In this document: positions 18,511 to 27,650 of the stretch, piece after piece | How positions within the stretch are numbered: position 1 is the stretch's first letter | How the letters are laid out: each line of letters starts with the position of its first letter | DNA from: an uncultured Alistipes sp. | Lineage (GTDB): Bacteria > Bacteroidota > Bacteroidia > Bacteroidales > Rikenellaceae | Assembly (NCBI GenBank): GCA_900553175.1 | Contig: USCH01000004.1 | Coordinates: 1 to 64,000, forward strand | DNA: 64,000 bases | Direction of reading: 5' to 3' | Made by a program: the position numbers and the translations under genes | Notes under the pieces: generated by a model | Told to the model about the DNA's origin: nothing | The model's database searches: none | Seen by the model: the letters and a program-made list of their open reading frames with translations, nothing else

Positions 18511-19098
18511 CTATCCGCGGATGATTTTCACCTCGCCGCCTTCGCCGAAAGCGATGATCGACGAGGGTTTGCGGGTGGGTTTGCCTTCGAAGCGGGGATT
18601 GACCACGAAGTCGGCGCCGTCGATGATCGCGCGGCTCACCTCCTGCAGGCCGGCCGGAGCCGGTTCGCCCGAAAGGTTGGCCGAGGTCGAGACGATGGGG
18701 CGCCCCAGTCCGCGCAGAATCCGGCGGCAGAATTCGTGGTCGGGGACCCTTACGCCGAGCGTCCCTTCGTCGGGGATGAGGTTGGAGGCCACCTTCGTCG
18801 CTCCGGGCAGGATGAGCGTCAGCGGCCGGGTCGCCAGCTCCATCACCTCGAAGGCGATGGCGGGCGCGCGGTCGACGTACCGCACCACCATGTCGGGCGA
18901 GGCGCAGAGCACGAGCATCGATTTCTTGTTTTCGCTGCGTTTGAGCGCGTAGATGCGGGCCACGGCCGCTTCGTTGGTGGCGTCGCAGCCCAGCCCCCAG
19001 ACCGTGTCGGTGGGGTAGAGAAGAATGCCTCCTTCGCGCAGGACGCGGACCGCTTCGTCGGCCTCGCGCTGCATTTCGCTGTCTTGTGCGGGTTTCAT
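18511..19098 (-). CDS. tsaC: L-threonylcarbamoyladenylate synthase (Sua5/YrdC/YciO family)
   Basis: 195 aa; makes the threonylcarbamoyl-AMP intermediate for t6A37 in ANN-decoding tRNAs. Family motifs: YPTDTVWGLGCDA, KRSENKKSMLVL, TLILPGATKV and VSTSANLSGEPAP. The start at 19098 is preferred because an in-frame ATG 18 codons upstream would sit at the promoter. It is the first gene of a two-gene unit with the thioesterase. A YciO-like paralog role cannot be excluded. Confidence 0.92.
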   Translation of the reverse strand: MKPAQDSEMQREADEAVRVLREGGILLYPTDTVWGLGCDATNEAAVARIYALKRSENKKSMLVLCASPDMVVRYVDRAPAIAFEVMELATRPLTLILPGATKVASNLIPDEGTLGVRVPDHEFCRRILRGLGRPIVSTSANLSGEPAPAGLQEVSRAIIDGADFVVNPRFEGKPTRKPSSIIAFGEGGEVKIIRG

Positions 19099-19139
19099 GG
19101 GTGTTCGCTCCGAACGGGATGAAGTGCGTCCGGTCGGTG

Positions 19140-19147
19140 CAAAGGTA
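19140..19147 (-). promoter_or_regulatory. -7 element of the tsaC unit
   Basis: The minus strand reads TACCTTTG, 41 bases upstream of tsaC. Confidence 0.75.
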
Positions 19148-19232
19148 CGCAAAGTTCGGCAATAAACCTCCGCTTTTTTCGCGACGCCGGATGCCCGGCC
19201 GCATGCCGCCGCATTTAATTTGGCTCCGGCTG

Positions 19233-19262
19233 TTGTGCGGAACGAAAAAAAATGTATCTTTG
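19233..19262 (+). promoter_or_regulatory. Promoter of the acetylesterase-like gene
   Basis: TTG at 19233-19235, a 19-base spacer and TATCTTTG at 19255-19262 form a full Bacteroidota promoter 25 bases ahead of the start codon. Confidence 0.8.
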
Positions 19263-19287
19263 CCTTACCGACTTAAACGATTAAGTG

Positions 19288-20859
19288 ATGAAAAAATTCT
19301 TCTTCCTGTTTTTTGCGGCCGTCATGGCGTGCTGCGCAGCCTGCTCTTCGTCGAAAACCGACGACGGAGGCGAATCCCAGCAGCCGACCGTCGAAGGGCG
19401 CTTCACGCTGCACAGCTCGTTGCAGAACGGCATGGTGATCCAGCAGAACCGTCCGTTCCGCATCTGGGGCCGTTCGCTTGCGGGCGTCAAGGTCACGGCC
19501 GCACCCGGCTGGACCGACCAGACCTATTCGACCATCGTGCCCGAGGGCGGCTACTGGACCCTCGACGTGCCCGTGCCCGCGGCTCCGGCCGACAACGCGC
19601 CCCAGTCGATCACCGTTTCGACGACGCTCCAGACCGAGACGCTCTCCGACCTGCTGATCGGCGAGGTGTGGCTGCTGGGCGGACAGTCCAACATGGCCTT
19701 TCCCATGTCGCAGACCGACAACGCCCAGGCCGAGATCGCCGCGGCCGACCATCCCATGATCCGCTACTTCGCCACCTATCCCCAGGGCGCCAAGAGCGAG
19801 CAGTACGACTGGCGGAACCGGACCGATCCGTTCTACAAGTGGTACAAGACCTCGCCCGAGACGGTCGCCTGGCAGAGTGCCGTGGGCTACTATTTCGGCC
19901 TCATGCTCCACGAAACGCTGGGCGTGCCGATCGGTCTTATCAACACCTCCAACGGCGGAGCGACGGCTCAGGCCTATACGCCGCTGTCGGCGCTCGAGTC
20001 CAACATGACGCTCAAGGCGACCTACGTCGATCCGTTCGTCAACCACCAAAACATCCTGGTGCGTCCGGCCGAGCTCTACAATTCGATGGTCCATCCGCTG
20101 CACCACTTCTCGATCCGCGGCGTCTGCTGGTATCAGGGCGAGGGCAACTGGGACACCTACACGACCTATCCCGAGCTCATGCGGACGCTCATCCGCTCGT
20201 GGCGCCGCAACTTCGGTCAGGCCGACCTGCCCTTCTACTACGTGCAGATCGCGGCCTGGGGCTTCGGAGGCCCGACCGGCGAACAGGAGTTCTTCTATTC
20301 CAACGGAGCCTACAAGGCGCATTCGGGCTATTTCTACCAGCGCGAGGCACAGGCCAAGACGCGCGACGAGGTGGAGCACACGGGCATGGCCGTGACCATG
20401 GATGTGGGCAACCCCGAGGACATCCATCCGATCTGGAAGCGGCCGGTGGGCGAGCGTCTGGCCCGGCTGGCGCTCCACGACACCTACGGCATGGCGGATG
20501 TCGCCTGCCTGGGGCCCCGCTACCGGAGCCACCGGGTCGAGAACGGCGTGGTGAAGGTCTCGTTCGATCATGCCGAAGGGCTGCGCACCAACGATTCCCA
20601 GGCTCCGAAGTATTTCTATCTGGCTCCGACGGCCGGTTCGACCCATGAGTTCCGCGCCGCTGCGGCCGAAATCCGCGGCGACGAGGTTTGGCTGACATGC
20701 CCCGAGGTCGTCTCGGCGGAGACCGCCGCCTCCGACGTGGCGATCCGCTATGCCTTCCTGCTCTATCCGGTCACCAACCTGGAGAACGGCGAGGGTCTTC
20801 CGGCCGAACCGTTCCGCACCGACGACTGGGGGCCTGCGGCTTACAGCTACGTCTATTAA
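19288..20859 (+). CDS. Sialate O-acetylesterase-like (SASA family) lipoprotein
   Basis: 523 aa. The signal peptide has a lipobox AACS near residue 20. The SGNH-fold esterase core shows VWLLGGQSNMAF (nucleophile Ser), LINTSNGGATAQAY, GVCWYQGEGNW and a C-terminal VGNPEDIHPIWK with Asp/His. Family members remove O-acetyl groups from sialic acids or from other acetylated glycans. It has its own promoter and no visible glycan operon. A GTG-ATG pair marks the start; I use the ATG. Confidence 0.92.
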   Translation: MKKFFFLFFAAVMACCAACSSSKTDDGGESQQPTVEGRFTLHSSLQNGMVIQQNRPFRIWGRSLAGVKVTAAPGWTDQTYSTIVPEGGYWTLDVPVPAAPADNAPQSITVSTTLQTETLSDLLIGEVWLLGGQSNMAFPMSQTDNAQAEIAAADHPMIRYFATYPQGAKSEQYDWRNRTDPFYKWYKTSPETVAWQSAVGYYFGLMLHETLGVPIGLINTSNGGATAQAYTPLSALESNMTLKATYVDPFVNHQNILVRPAELYNSMVHPLHHFSIRGVCWYQGEGNWDTYTTYPELMRTLIRSWRRNFGQADLPFYYVQIAAWGFGGPTGEQEFFYSNGAYKAHSGYFYQREAQAKTRDEVEHTGMAVTMDVGNPEDIHPIWKRPVGERLARLALHDTYGMADVACLGPRYRSHRVENGVVKVSFDHAEGLRTNDSQAPKYFYLAPTAGSTHEFRAAAAEIRGDEVWLTCPEVVSAETAASDVAIRYAFLLYPVTNLENGEGLPAEPFRTDDWGPAAYSYVY

Positions 20860-20891
20860 CCGGCGTCCGGTCCGAAAAAATCCTTTGCGCT

Positions 20892-20922
20892 TGTTTTTTT
20901 TCATCCCTTTTTACTACCTTTG
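20892..20922 (+). promoter_or_regulatory. Promoter of yebC
   Basis: TTG (from about 20891), a spacer of about 21 bases and TACCTTTG (20915-20922), 36 bases before the start codon. Confidence 0.75.
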
Positions 20923-20958
20923 CGACACGAAGAAAAATAACGAAAAGCATAAGGCACT

Positions 20959-21684
20959 ATGGGAAGAGCTTTTGAATACCGCAAAGCGAGAAAACTGAAG
21001 CGCTGGGGCCACATGGCCCGCACCTTCACCAAACTGGGCAAGGAGATCGAAATCGCCGTCAAGGCGGGCGGCTCCGACCCTTCGGGCAACACGCGTCTGC
21101 GCATTCTCATGCAGAATGCCAAGGCCGAGAACATGCCCAAGGAGAATGTCGAACGGGCCATCAAGCGCGCCACCGAGAAGGACGCCGCCGACTACAAGGA
21201 GGTCGTTTACGAAGGCTACGGCCCGCACGGCATCGCTTTCCTGGTGGAGACCGCTACCGACAACACCAACCGCACGGTGGCCAACGTGCGCATGCACTTC
21301 AACAAGTGCGGCGGCACGCTGGGCAACAGCGGCTCGGTAGCTTTCATGTTCGAGCACAAGTGCATCTTCAAGTTCCATGCGCCGGCCGGCGCCGATACCG
21401 AGGAGCTGGAGCTGGAGATGATCGACCTGGGCGTCGACGAGTTCTATGCCGAGGAGGACGGGGTGACGGTCTACGCTCCCTACGAATCGTTCGGCGACAT
21501 TCAGAAATGGCTTGACGACAAGGGTTTCGAGATCGTGTCGGGCGAATCGGCCTACCTGCCGACCGACACCAAGGAGCTCGATGCCGAAGGGCGCGAATCG
21601 GTCGAGAAGCTCATCGAGCGCCTCGAGGAGGACGACGATGTGGTGAACGTCTACCACAACATGAAGGAGCTCGAGGAGGAGTAA
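20959..21684 (+). CDS. yebC: YebC/PmpR (TACO1-type) family protein
   Basis: 241 aa. Starts with the hallmark MGRAFEYRKARKLKRWGHMA and continues with GGSDPSGNTRLRILMQNAKA, NMPKENVERAIKRA and YEGYGPHGIAFLVE. The family is annotated as a DNA-binding regulator, while recent knowledge links it to ribosomes stalled at proline-rich sequences. It is monocistronic with its own promoter and terminator. Confidence 0.96.
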   Translation: MGRAFEYRKARKLKRWGHMARTFTKLGKEIEIAVKAGGSDPSGNTRLRILMQNAKAENMPKENVERAIKRATEKDAADYKEVVYEGYGPHGIAFLVETATDNTNRTVANVRMHFNKCGGTLGNSGSVAFMFEHKCIFKFHAPAGADTEELELEMIDLGVDEFYAEEDGVTVYAPYESFGDIQKWLDDKGFEIVSGESAYLPTDTKELDAEGRESVEKLIERLEEDDDVVNVYHNMKELEEE

Positions 21685-21720
21685 TCCGTTCGGCTTGCGA
21701 ACCTGGCCCGCGCAAACTCC

Positions 21721-21783
21721 GCGGGGCGATCGAGGGGGGGGGAGAAAATTTTTCCCGGCACCCGCGGTCGCCCCGCTTTTTTT
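21721..21783 (+). terminator. Terminator of yebC with a poly-G tract in the loop
   Basis: GCGGGGCGA (21721-21729) pairs with TCGCCCCGC (21768-21776), followed by seven Ts. The long loop holds a nine-G run (21734-21742). Confidence 0.75.
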
Positions 21784-21858
21784 GTCGCTGCCGCCCTGCC
21801 GGCTTCGGCCCGGGAAAGCAGCTGCCGGGCTGCTTCCGCCCCGTGTTCGGAGCGGGGG

Positions 21859-22512
21859 CTATTCGAACCGGATGAACTGCTTGCCGTCGGTCATGCAGAA
21901 GGGACAGTAACAGTCGCAGTGGTCCAGATCGTAGATGTTGCCGCAGCGGGGGCAGACCAGATAACCGCACCGGCAGCTGTCGGGGCCTGCGGCGGCGCAG
22001 CGCTGTTCGAGCAGCGCTGCATGCCGCATGTCGGCGGCGGCCGCCCAGACCAGAATGCGCGCCGCATAACGGTTGCTGCGCTGCATGGCGCGTGCGATCG
22101 CGGCTCCGTGGAATTCGTCGAGCATGCGGCGTTCGTGGGTGAGGCTCCGGCGCAGGTTGCCGTCGGTCGGGCCGTGGAAGAGGATGACCTTTTCGGGGGC
22201 TGCGTAGCTGCCGCCCAGATGGAGGGTCGCGCGGGCGCAGTTCTCCTCCTGAAGCTCTTCCGAGCGGGCCAGTGCCTCGAACAGCAGCCCCGCCTGCCGG
22301 GCGTTCTCGTCCGCGGCGATTCGGGCGAAGTGGCGGTATTGGGCGGCCTTGACGTGCTTGCGCCGTCCGCAGTCGTTCAGGTCGGCGATCGTCTCGATCC
22401 ACGGCGACTCCTTGGGCGGCCGCGGCGCGCGGGTCGCCGCGTAGTACACCCAGGCCAGAGCGCCTGCCGATACGACGAAGAGCAAAAGGACGATGAACGG
22501 TCGCAGCTTCAT
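21859..22512 (-). CDS. Membrane-anchored rubrerythrin-like protein with degenerate diiron site
   Basis: 217 aa: an N-terminal membrane anchor (about 5-27), a helical region (about 50-185) with rubrerythrin rhythm, and a C-terminal zinc-ribbon/rubredoxin-like knuckle with CPRCG and CDCYCPFC. By eye the four-helix part aligns with rubrerythrin, but expected ligands are partly lost: the second-helix ExxH reads SEELQ, the fourth-helix E-x2-H reads AADMRH, and the first-helix Glu is not apparent. It may therefore be a structural or metal-binding descendant rather than a peroxidase. Confidence 0.6.
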   Translation of the reverse strand: MKLRPFIVLLLFVVSAGALAWVYYAATRAPRPPKESPWIETIADLNDCGRRKHVKAAQYRHFARIAADENARQAGLLFEALARSEELQEENCARATLHLGGSYAAPEKVILFHGPTDGNLRRSLTHERRMLDEFHGAAIARAMQRSNRYAARILVWAAAADMRHAALLEQRCAAAGPDSCRCGYLVCPRCGNIYDLDHCDCYCPFCMTDGKQFIRFE

Positions 22513-22586
22513 GACGGAGCGGGAATGTTAGGGGAGAGTCTCCGGTGCATTTTCTATGCCAACCGCCGCCGGGCGCGCGGAGCACG

Positions 22587-22617
22587 AAAAAAGGACGGAC
22601 CCCGAAAGGTCCGTCCG
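22587..22617 (-). terminator. Terminator of the gpsA-pgi unit
   Basis: GGACGGACC and GGTCCGTCC arms, with six Ts following on the minus strand, 20 bases past the pgi stop. Confidence 0.88.
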
Positions 22618-22637
22618 GAAAGTCGGCGAAGCGGGTG

Positions 22638-23969
22638 TCAGAGCCGCGCCTTGATGGCTTTCGACTCCTCCTCGTAGCCCGGCTTGTCCAGCAGGGCGAA
22701 CATGTTCTTCTTGTAGGCCTCCACGCCCGGCTGGTCGAACGGATTGACGCCCAGCATGTATCCGCTGATGCCGCACGCCTTCTCGAAGAAGTAGAGCAGG
22801 CCGCCCAGCGTGTCGGCGTCGACGCGCGGGATTTCGATCCGCAGGTTGGGCACGCCGCCGTCCACATGGGCCAGCTGCACGCCCAGTTCGGCCATCCGGT
22901 TGACCTCCGAGATGCGTTTCCCGGCCAGGAAGTTGAGCCCGTCGAGGTTTTCGCCGTCGGCTTCGATCACCACTTTGCGGTCGGGTTCGGCCACCGAGAT
23001 GATCGTCTCGAAGAGCGTGCGTTCGCCCTGCTGGATGTACTGGCCCATCGAGTGGAGGTCGGCCGTGAGGGTCACGCTGGCGGGGAAGATGCCCTTGCCC
23101 TCTTTGCCCTCGCTCTCGCCGTAGAGCTGTTTCCACCACTCGTTGATGTATTGCAGGCGGGGCTCGTACGAACCCAGAATCTCGATCTTCTTGCCCGACT
23201 CGTAGAGGGCGTTGCGCACGGCGGCATAGATCGCGGCGGGATTTTCGTCGAATGCGGTCTCTTCACCGGTGGCCCGCTCCATGCGCTGCGCTCCGGCGAC
23301 CAGCGCGCGGATGTCGACCCCTGCGACGGCCAGCGGCAGCAGCCCCACGGGGGTGAGCACCGAGAAGCGGCCGCCCACGTCGTCGGGGATGACGAACGTG
23401 GGGTAGCCTTCGTCGGTGGCGAGCTTCTTCAGCGCGCCGCGCGCCTTGTCGGTCACGGCCACGATCCGCTGCGCGGCCTCCTCCTTGCCGTAGCGCTTTT
23501 CGATTTCGGCTTTCAGCAGCCGGAAGGCGATGGCCGGTTCGGTCGTCGTTCCCGACTTGGAGATGACGATCGCGGCGATCGAATGCTCTTTCGACGCCTC
23601 CGTCAGGGCATGGATGTAGTCCTCCGAGATGTTCTGCCCGGCGAAGACCACCGTGGGTCCCTCCTGCGTCTTGCGCAGGGTTCTGAACGGGTCGCTCATC
23701 GCTTCGAGTACGGCCTTGGCGCCCAGGTACGAGCCGCCGATGCCGATGCAGATCACCAGGTCGGCCCTGGCCCGGAGCCCGGCCGCAACGGTTTCGATGG
23801 CTTCGAGATCGGCGTCGGAGATCGACGAGGGCAGGTGCACCCAGCCCAGAAAATCGTTGCCTGCGCCCTTGCCCGAGTGGAGCAGGGCGTTGGCTGCCTG
23901 CGCGCGGGCTTTCAGTTCGTCCGTGAGCGCGATTCCGCTTTTGCGGATGTCCAGTTTCAATGTTTCCAT
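22638..23969 (-). CDS. pgi: Glucose-6-phosphate isomerase
   Basis: 443 aa; interconverts glucose-6-phosphate and fructose-6-phosphate. Signatures include [35 protein letters not shown] and [17 protein letters not shown]. Length matches the shorter bacterial form typical of Firmicutes and Bacteroidota. It follows gpsA after six bases in the same transcript. Confidence 0.97.
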   Translation of the reverse strand: METLKLDIRKSGIALTDELKARAQAANALLHSGKGAGNDFLGWVHLPSSISDADLEAIETVAAGLRARADLVICIGIGGSYLGAKAVLEAMSDPFRTLRKTQEGPTVVFAGQNISEDYIHALTEASKEHSIAAIVISKSGTTTEPAIAFRLLKAEIEKRYGKEEAAQRIVAVTDKARGALKKLATDEGYPTFVIPDDVGGRFSVLTPVGLLPLAVAGVDIRALVAGAQRMERATGEETAFDENPAAIYAAVRNALYESGKKIEILGSYEPRLQYINEWWKQLYGESEGKEGKGIFPASVTLTADLHSMGQYIQQGERTLFETIISVAEPDRKVVIEADGENLDGLNFLAGKRISEVNRMAELGVQLAHVDGGVPNLRIEIPRVDADTLGGLLYFFEKACGISGYMLGVNPFDQPGVEAYKKNMFALLDKPGYEEESKAIKARL

Positions 23970-23975
23970 ATCGGT

Positions 23976-24986
23976 TCAAATGAGTTTTTCGGTGAGTCGC
24001 TGCATGCTCCTGCGGGCGGGGGCTCCGGCGTAGAGCACTTCGTAGACCATTTCGGCAATGGGCATGCCGATCCGGTGGCGCGTGTTGATGTGGCGGATGC
24101 AGTCGGCGGCGAAATAGCCTTCGGCCACCATCGTCATCTCGTTGAGGGCCGCCGCCACCGTGCACCCGTGGCCGATCAGCAGCCCCAGCCGGCGGTTGCG
24201 GCTGTAGACCGAGTAGCAGGTCACCAGCAGGTCGCCCAGGTAGGCCGAGACTCGCGTGTTGCGCCCCTCGGCGGGATAGCTCTCCTCGAGAAACCGCGTC
24301 ATTTCGTCGGCGCAGTTGGCGATCAGCACCGCCAGGAAGTTGTCGCCGTAGCCCAGTCCGACGGCCAGTCCGACGGCCAGCGCGTAGATGTTTTTCAGAA
24401 TGGCGGCGTATTCGATGCCGTAGAGGTCGGTCGAGTAGCTCAGGCGGATGAACGGCGTGGCGAATTTGGCGCCGATCAGGCGGGCGTTGTCCGGATCGGT
24501 GCAGACCACCGTCAGGTAGGAGAGCCTGCCGCGCGACACCTCCTCGGCGTGCGAGGGCCCCGTGACCAGTCCGATCTGGCGGTAGGAGAGTCCGTAGCGG
24601 TCGTGGATGTACTCCACGACGGTCTGGTAGTCGCCCGGCACGATGCCCTTGATGGCCGAAACGACGAATTTGCCGTCGAGCGGCTCGGTCAGCGGGGCGA
24701 GGAACTCCTTGAGGTAGGCCGAGGGGGCCGCCAGAATCACGATGTCGGCCTCGCGGACCACGGCGTTCAGGTCGTCCGACGGGGCGATGCGTGCGGTGTC
24801 GAACTCCAGATCGCTCAGGTAGCGCGGGTTGCGGCCTTCGCTGCGCAGCGTGTCGAGCACCTCGGGATTGCGGACGTACCAGCCCACGTGCGCCTCGTTG
24901 CGGACCAGCAGCCCGACGATCGCCGTGGCCCAGCTGCCGTAGCCGATCACGGCGCATCGGGCCTCTTTCCCTATCTTGTATTCCAT
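23976..24986 (-). CDS. gpsA: Glycerol-3-phosphate dehydrogenase [NAD(P)+]
   Basis: 336 aa; reduces dihydroxyacetone phosphate to sn-glycerol-3-phosphate for phospholipids. The Rossmann motif VIGYGSWATAIV is near residue 12, then VSAIKGIVPG and GLVTGPSHAEEV, with the catalytic Lys region KNIYALAVGLAVGLGYGDN. The start at 24986 is chosen because an ATG 38 codons upstream reads across the promoter. It is first in the gpsA-pgi unit. Confidence 0.96.
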   Translation of the reverse strand: MEYKIGKEARCAVIGYGSWATAIVGLLVRNEAHVGWYVRNPEVLDTLRSEGRNPRYLSDLEFDTARIAPSDDLNAVVREADIVILAAPSAYLKEFLAPLTEPLDGKFVVSAIKGIVPGDYQTVVEYIHDRYGLSYRQIGLVTGPSHAEEVSRGRLSYLTVVCTDPDNARLIGAKFATPFIRLSYSTDLYGIEYAAILKNIYALAVGLAVGLGYGDNFLAVLIANCADEMTRFLEESYPAEGRNTRVSAYLGDLLVTCYSVYSRNRRLGLLIGHGCTVAAALNEMTMVAEGYFAADCIRHINTRHRIGMPIAEMVYEVLYAGAPARRSMQRLTEKLI

Positions 24987-25009
24987 GTTCGTTCGAAGTT
25001 TTTGAGACA

Positions 25010-25017
25010 CAAATATA
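25010..25017 (-). promoter_or_regulatory. -7 element of gpsA-pgi
   Basis: The minus strand reads TATATTTG, 23 bases upstream of gpsA. Confidence 0.78.
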
Positions 25018-25063
25018 AATAAAAAAATCAGAAAAAAATACCCGAAGTTCCCCAGCTTTTTCC

Positions 25064-25071
25064 TATCTTTG
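25064..25071 (+). promoter_or_regulatory. -7 element of the mre operon
   Basis: TATCTTTG, 95 bases before mreB. The leader contains an imperfect GCGCAT...ATGCGC hairpin (about 25096-25118). Confidence 0.72.
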
Positions 25072-25166
25072 TCGGTGTCGGTCCGCGACGACGGGCGCAT
25101 GCCGTGCGGGATGCGCCTATGTGTTTGCGTACCAGCAGTCTAACCGGATAATACGAGCATTCGCTT

Positions 25167-26186
25167 ATGGGCATATTTTCATTGACGCAGGAGCTGGCCA
25201 TCGACCTGGGTACGGCCAACACCCTGATTATTCACAACGGCAAGGTCGTCGTCGACGAACCCTCGATCGTGGCGCTGGACGTGCATACGGGCAAGCTGGT
25301 GGCCATCGGGCACCAGGCGCGCCAGATGCACGAGAAGACCAATCCGAACATCAAGACGATCCGTCCGCTGAAGGACGGCGTGATCGCCGACTTCAATGCC
25401 ACGGAGCTCATGCTCCGGGGCATGATCAAGAAGGTGAAGACTTCGGGCAGCCTCTTCGCCCCCTCGCTGCGGATGGTGATCTGCATCCCTTCGGGATCGA
25501 CCAACGTCGAGATCCGCGCCGTGCGCGACTCGGCCGAGCATGCCGGAGGCCGCGAGGTCTACATGATCTACGAACCGATGGCCGCGGCGCTGGGCGCCGG
25601 ACTGGATGTCGAGGCTCCCGAGGGCAACATGGTGATCGACATCGGCGGCGGCACGTCGGAGATCGCCTGCATTTCGCTGGGCGGCATCGTCTGCTCGGAG
25701 TCGATCAACGTAGCGGGCGACGTCTTCACGGCCGACATCCAGAGCTACGTGCGCCAGCAGCACAACATCCGCATCGGCGAACGCACGGCCGAAGCCATCA
25801 AGTGCTCGATCGGCGCTGCCGGCACCCAGCTGGAGCAGGAGCCCGAGGATTTCGTCGTCACGGGACCCAACATGCTCACGGCTCTGCCGCAGACCGTCTC
25901 GCTGTCGTACAGCGAGATCGCCTATGCGCTGGAGAAGTCGCTGGCCAAGATCGACGCGGCGTTGATGAAGGTGCTCGAATCGATGCCCCCCGAGCTCTAC
26001 GCCGACATCGTCAAGAACGGCATCTACCTGGCCGGCGGCGGGGCGCTCATCAAGGGGCTCGACCGTCGTCTGAACGGGAAGACCGGCATTCCGTTCCACA
26101 TCGCCGAAGACCCCCTGCGCGCCATCGCGCGCGGCACGGGCATCGCCCTGAAGAACATCAACCGCTTCTCGTTCCTCATGAAGTGA
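25167..26186 (+). CDS. mreB: Rod shape-determining protein MreB
   Basis: 339-aa actin homolog that directs lateral-wall synthesis. Phosphate-1 motif AIDLGTANTLI near residue 10, phosphate-2 IDIGGGTSEIACISLGG, and the adenosine loop LAGGGALIKGLD. First gene of a five-gene elongasome operon. Confidence 0.98.
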   Translation: MGIFSLTQELAIDLGTANTLIIHNGKVVVDEPSIVALDVHTGKLVAIGHQARQMHEKTNPNIKTIRPLKDGVIADFNATELMLRGMIKKVKTSGSLFAPSLRMVICIPSGSTNVEIRAVRDSAEHAGGREVYMIYEPMAAALGAGLDVEAPEGNMVIDIGGGTSEIACISLGGIVCSESINVAGDVFTADIQSYVRQQHNIRIGERTAEAIKCSIGAAGTQLEQEPEDFVVTGPNMLTALPQTVSLSYSEIAYALEKSLAKIDAALMKVLESMPPELYADIVKNGIYLAGGGALIKGLDRRLNGKTGIPFHIAEDPLRAIARGTGIALKNINRFSFLMK

Positions 26187-26275
26187 TCCCGCGGGAGGCG
26201 GCGTCCGTGTCCCGGAGCGGGCGGATCGGATTTCGGCGGGACGGGGTTCCGCAATCTTTTTGAGAGGTAAGGACT

Positions 26276-27130
26276 TTGTACAAGCTCTTCGAATTCATAC
26301 GCAGCGTCTATGTCGCCGTGCTGTTCGTGTTGCTGGAGATCGCGGCCGTGAGCTGCTATGCCCGGTCGACCTGTTACACGCAGGCGCGGCTGCTGGCCCG
26401 CTCCGCGCATGTGCTCGGCGGCGTGCACGGCTTTTTCGCGGACGCACGGCACTATTTCGGGCTGAAGCGGGAGAACCGGGTGCTGCTCGAACGGGTGGCT
26501 GCGCTCGAGGAGCGGCTCGCCGCCTACGACGAGGCCGCGGAGTCGGCGCGTCTGGATGCCTACATCGAGGAGCAGGGCGAGTCGAAGTACCGCACGATCA
26601 CCGCGGCCGTCGTGGCCACGACGGTCAACCGCCGGCAGAACCTCATCACGGTCAACCGCGGCCGGCGCGACGGCGTTCTGCCCGACATGGCCGTCCTGAC
26701 GCCCGACGGTGCCATGGCCGGCTACGTCGTCGACTGCACCGAACGCTATTCGGTGGCGCTCTCGGTGCTCAACACTTCGTTCCGGGCCAGCGGAAAACTC
26801 GAAGGGGGCGACTATTTCGGTTCGGTCTCCTGGGACGGCCGCGATCCGCAGGTGGTCACGCTGGGCGAACTGTCGAAATATGCGGAGCCGCAGGTTGGAC
26901 AGACGGTGGTGACGACCGGTTTCTCCCAGTATTTCCCGGAAAACGTGCTCATCGGCCGGGTCGAAAGCGCCGAACTCAACGAAGTGGGGACCTCCTACAC
27001 CGTGCGGGTGCGTCTGGCCGCCGGGATGTCCGCGCTGGGCGACGTCATTCTGGTCGGCAACCGGGACCGGGACCAGATCGAGGCGTTGCAGCGCAGCGAA
27101 CGGGTCGAACAACAAACGCGCAGCCTCTGA
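26276..27130 (+). CDS. mreC: Rod shape-determining protein MreC
   Basis: 284 aa. One N-terminal membrane segment (about 8-28), a coiled coil (about 60-88) and the periplasmic beta-domain core (GAMAGYVVDCTERYSVALSV). MreC activates the PBP2-RodA pair. The start codon is TTG at 26276, with AGAGGTAAGGA upstream acting as a likely ribosome-binding site, one of few clear ones in the window. It is one base from mreD. Confidence 0.93.
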   Translation: MYKLFEFIRSVYVAVLFVLLEIAAVSCYARSTCYTQARLLARSAHVLGGVHGFFADARHYFGLKRENRVLLERVAALEERLAAYDEAAESARLDAYIEEQGESKYRTITAAVVATTVNRRQNLITVNRGRRDGVLPDMAVLTPDGAMAGYVVDCTERYSVALSVLNTSFRASGKLEGGDYFGSVSWDGRDPQVVTLGELSKYAEPQVGQTVVTTGFSQYFPENVLIGRVESAELNEVGTSYTVRVRLAAGMSALGDVILVGNRDRDQIEALQRSERVEQQTRSL

Positions 27131-27131
27131 C

Positions 27132-27650
27132 ATGAACCGCCCGATCGCCTATACGCTGCTCTTCGTCGCGACGATGCTGTTGCAGGTCTTCCTGTTCGAC
27201 AACCTTTCGCTGTCGGTCTGGGTCGATCCGCTCGTGTATGTCGCTTTCCTGATCCTGCTGCCGCTCGACCTGTCGGCCGTGGCGATACTGGGGCTGGGGC
27301 TTCTGACGGGTGCGGCGATGGATTTCGCGATGGGGACGGCCGGGCTGAACACCCTGGCCACGCTGCCCGTCGCCTTTTTCCGCTCGTGGCTGCTTCAGCT
27401 CCTTTCGCGGCGCGACGACCTGCGCGAGGGGGGCATCCCCTCGCCCGAACGGCTCGGCCGGCGCGTCTTCGTGCACTATCTGATCGCGACGGTGCTCTTC
27501 CACCATGCGCTCTTCTTCGCCTTCGAGGCGCTTTCGTGGTCCCATATTCCCCTTACGGCGCTCCGTACGGTCGCCAGCGCGGCCGTCACGTTCGTTTTCG
27601 TGTGGCTCATCGCCCGGATTTTCACCGCTAAAGTCGTCTTGCGCCCATGA
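27132..27650 (+). CDS. mreD: Rod shape-determining protein MreD
   Basis: 172 aa with about five membrane segments and little else, as expected of MreD. The assignment rests mainly on position between mreC and mrdA plus the opening YTLLFVATMLLQVFLFDNL. It overlaps mrdA by four bases (ATGA). Confidence 0.88.
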   Translation: MNRPIAYTLLFVATMLLQVFLFDNLSLSVWVDPLVYVAFLILLPLDLSAVAILGLGLLTGAAMDFAMGTAGLNTLATLPVAFFRSWLLQLLSRRDDLREGGIPSPERLGRRVFVHYLIATVLFHHALFFAFEALSWSHIPLTALRTVASAAVTFVFVWLIARIFTAKVVLRP

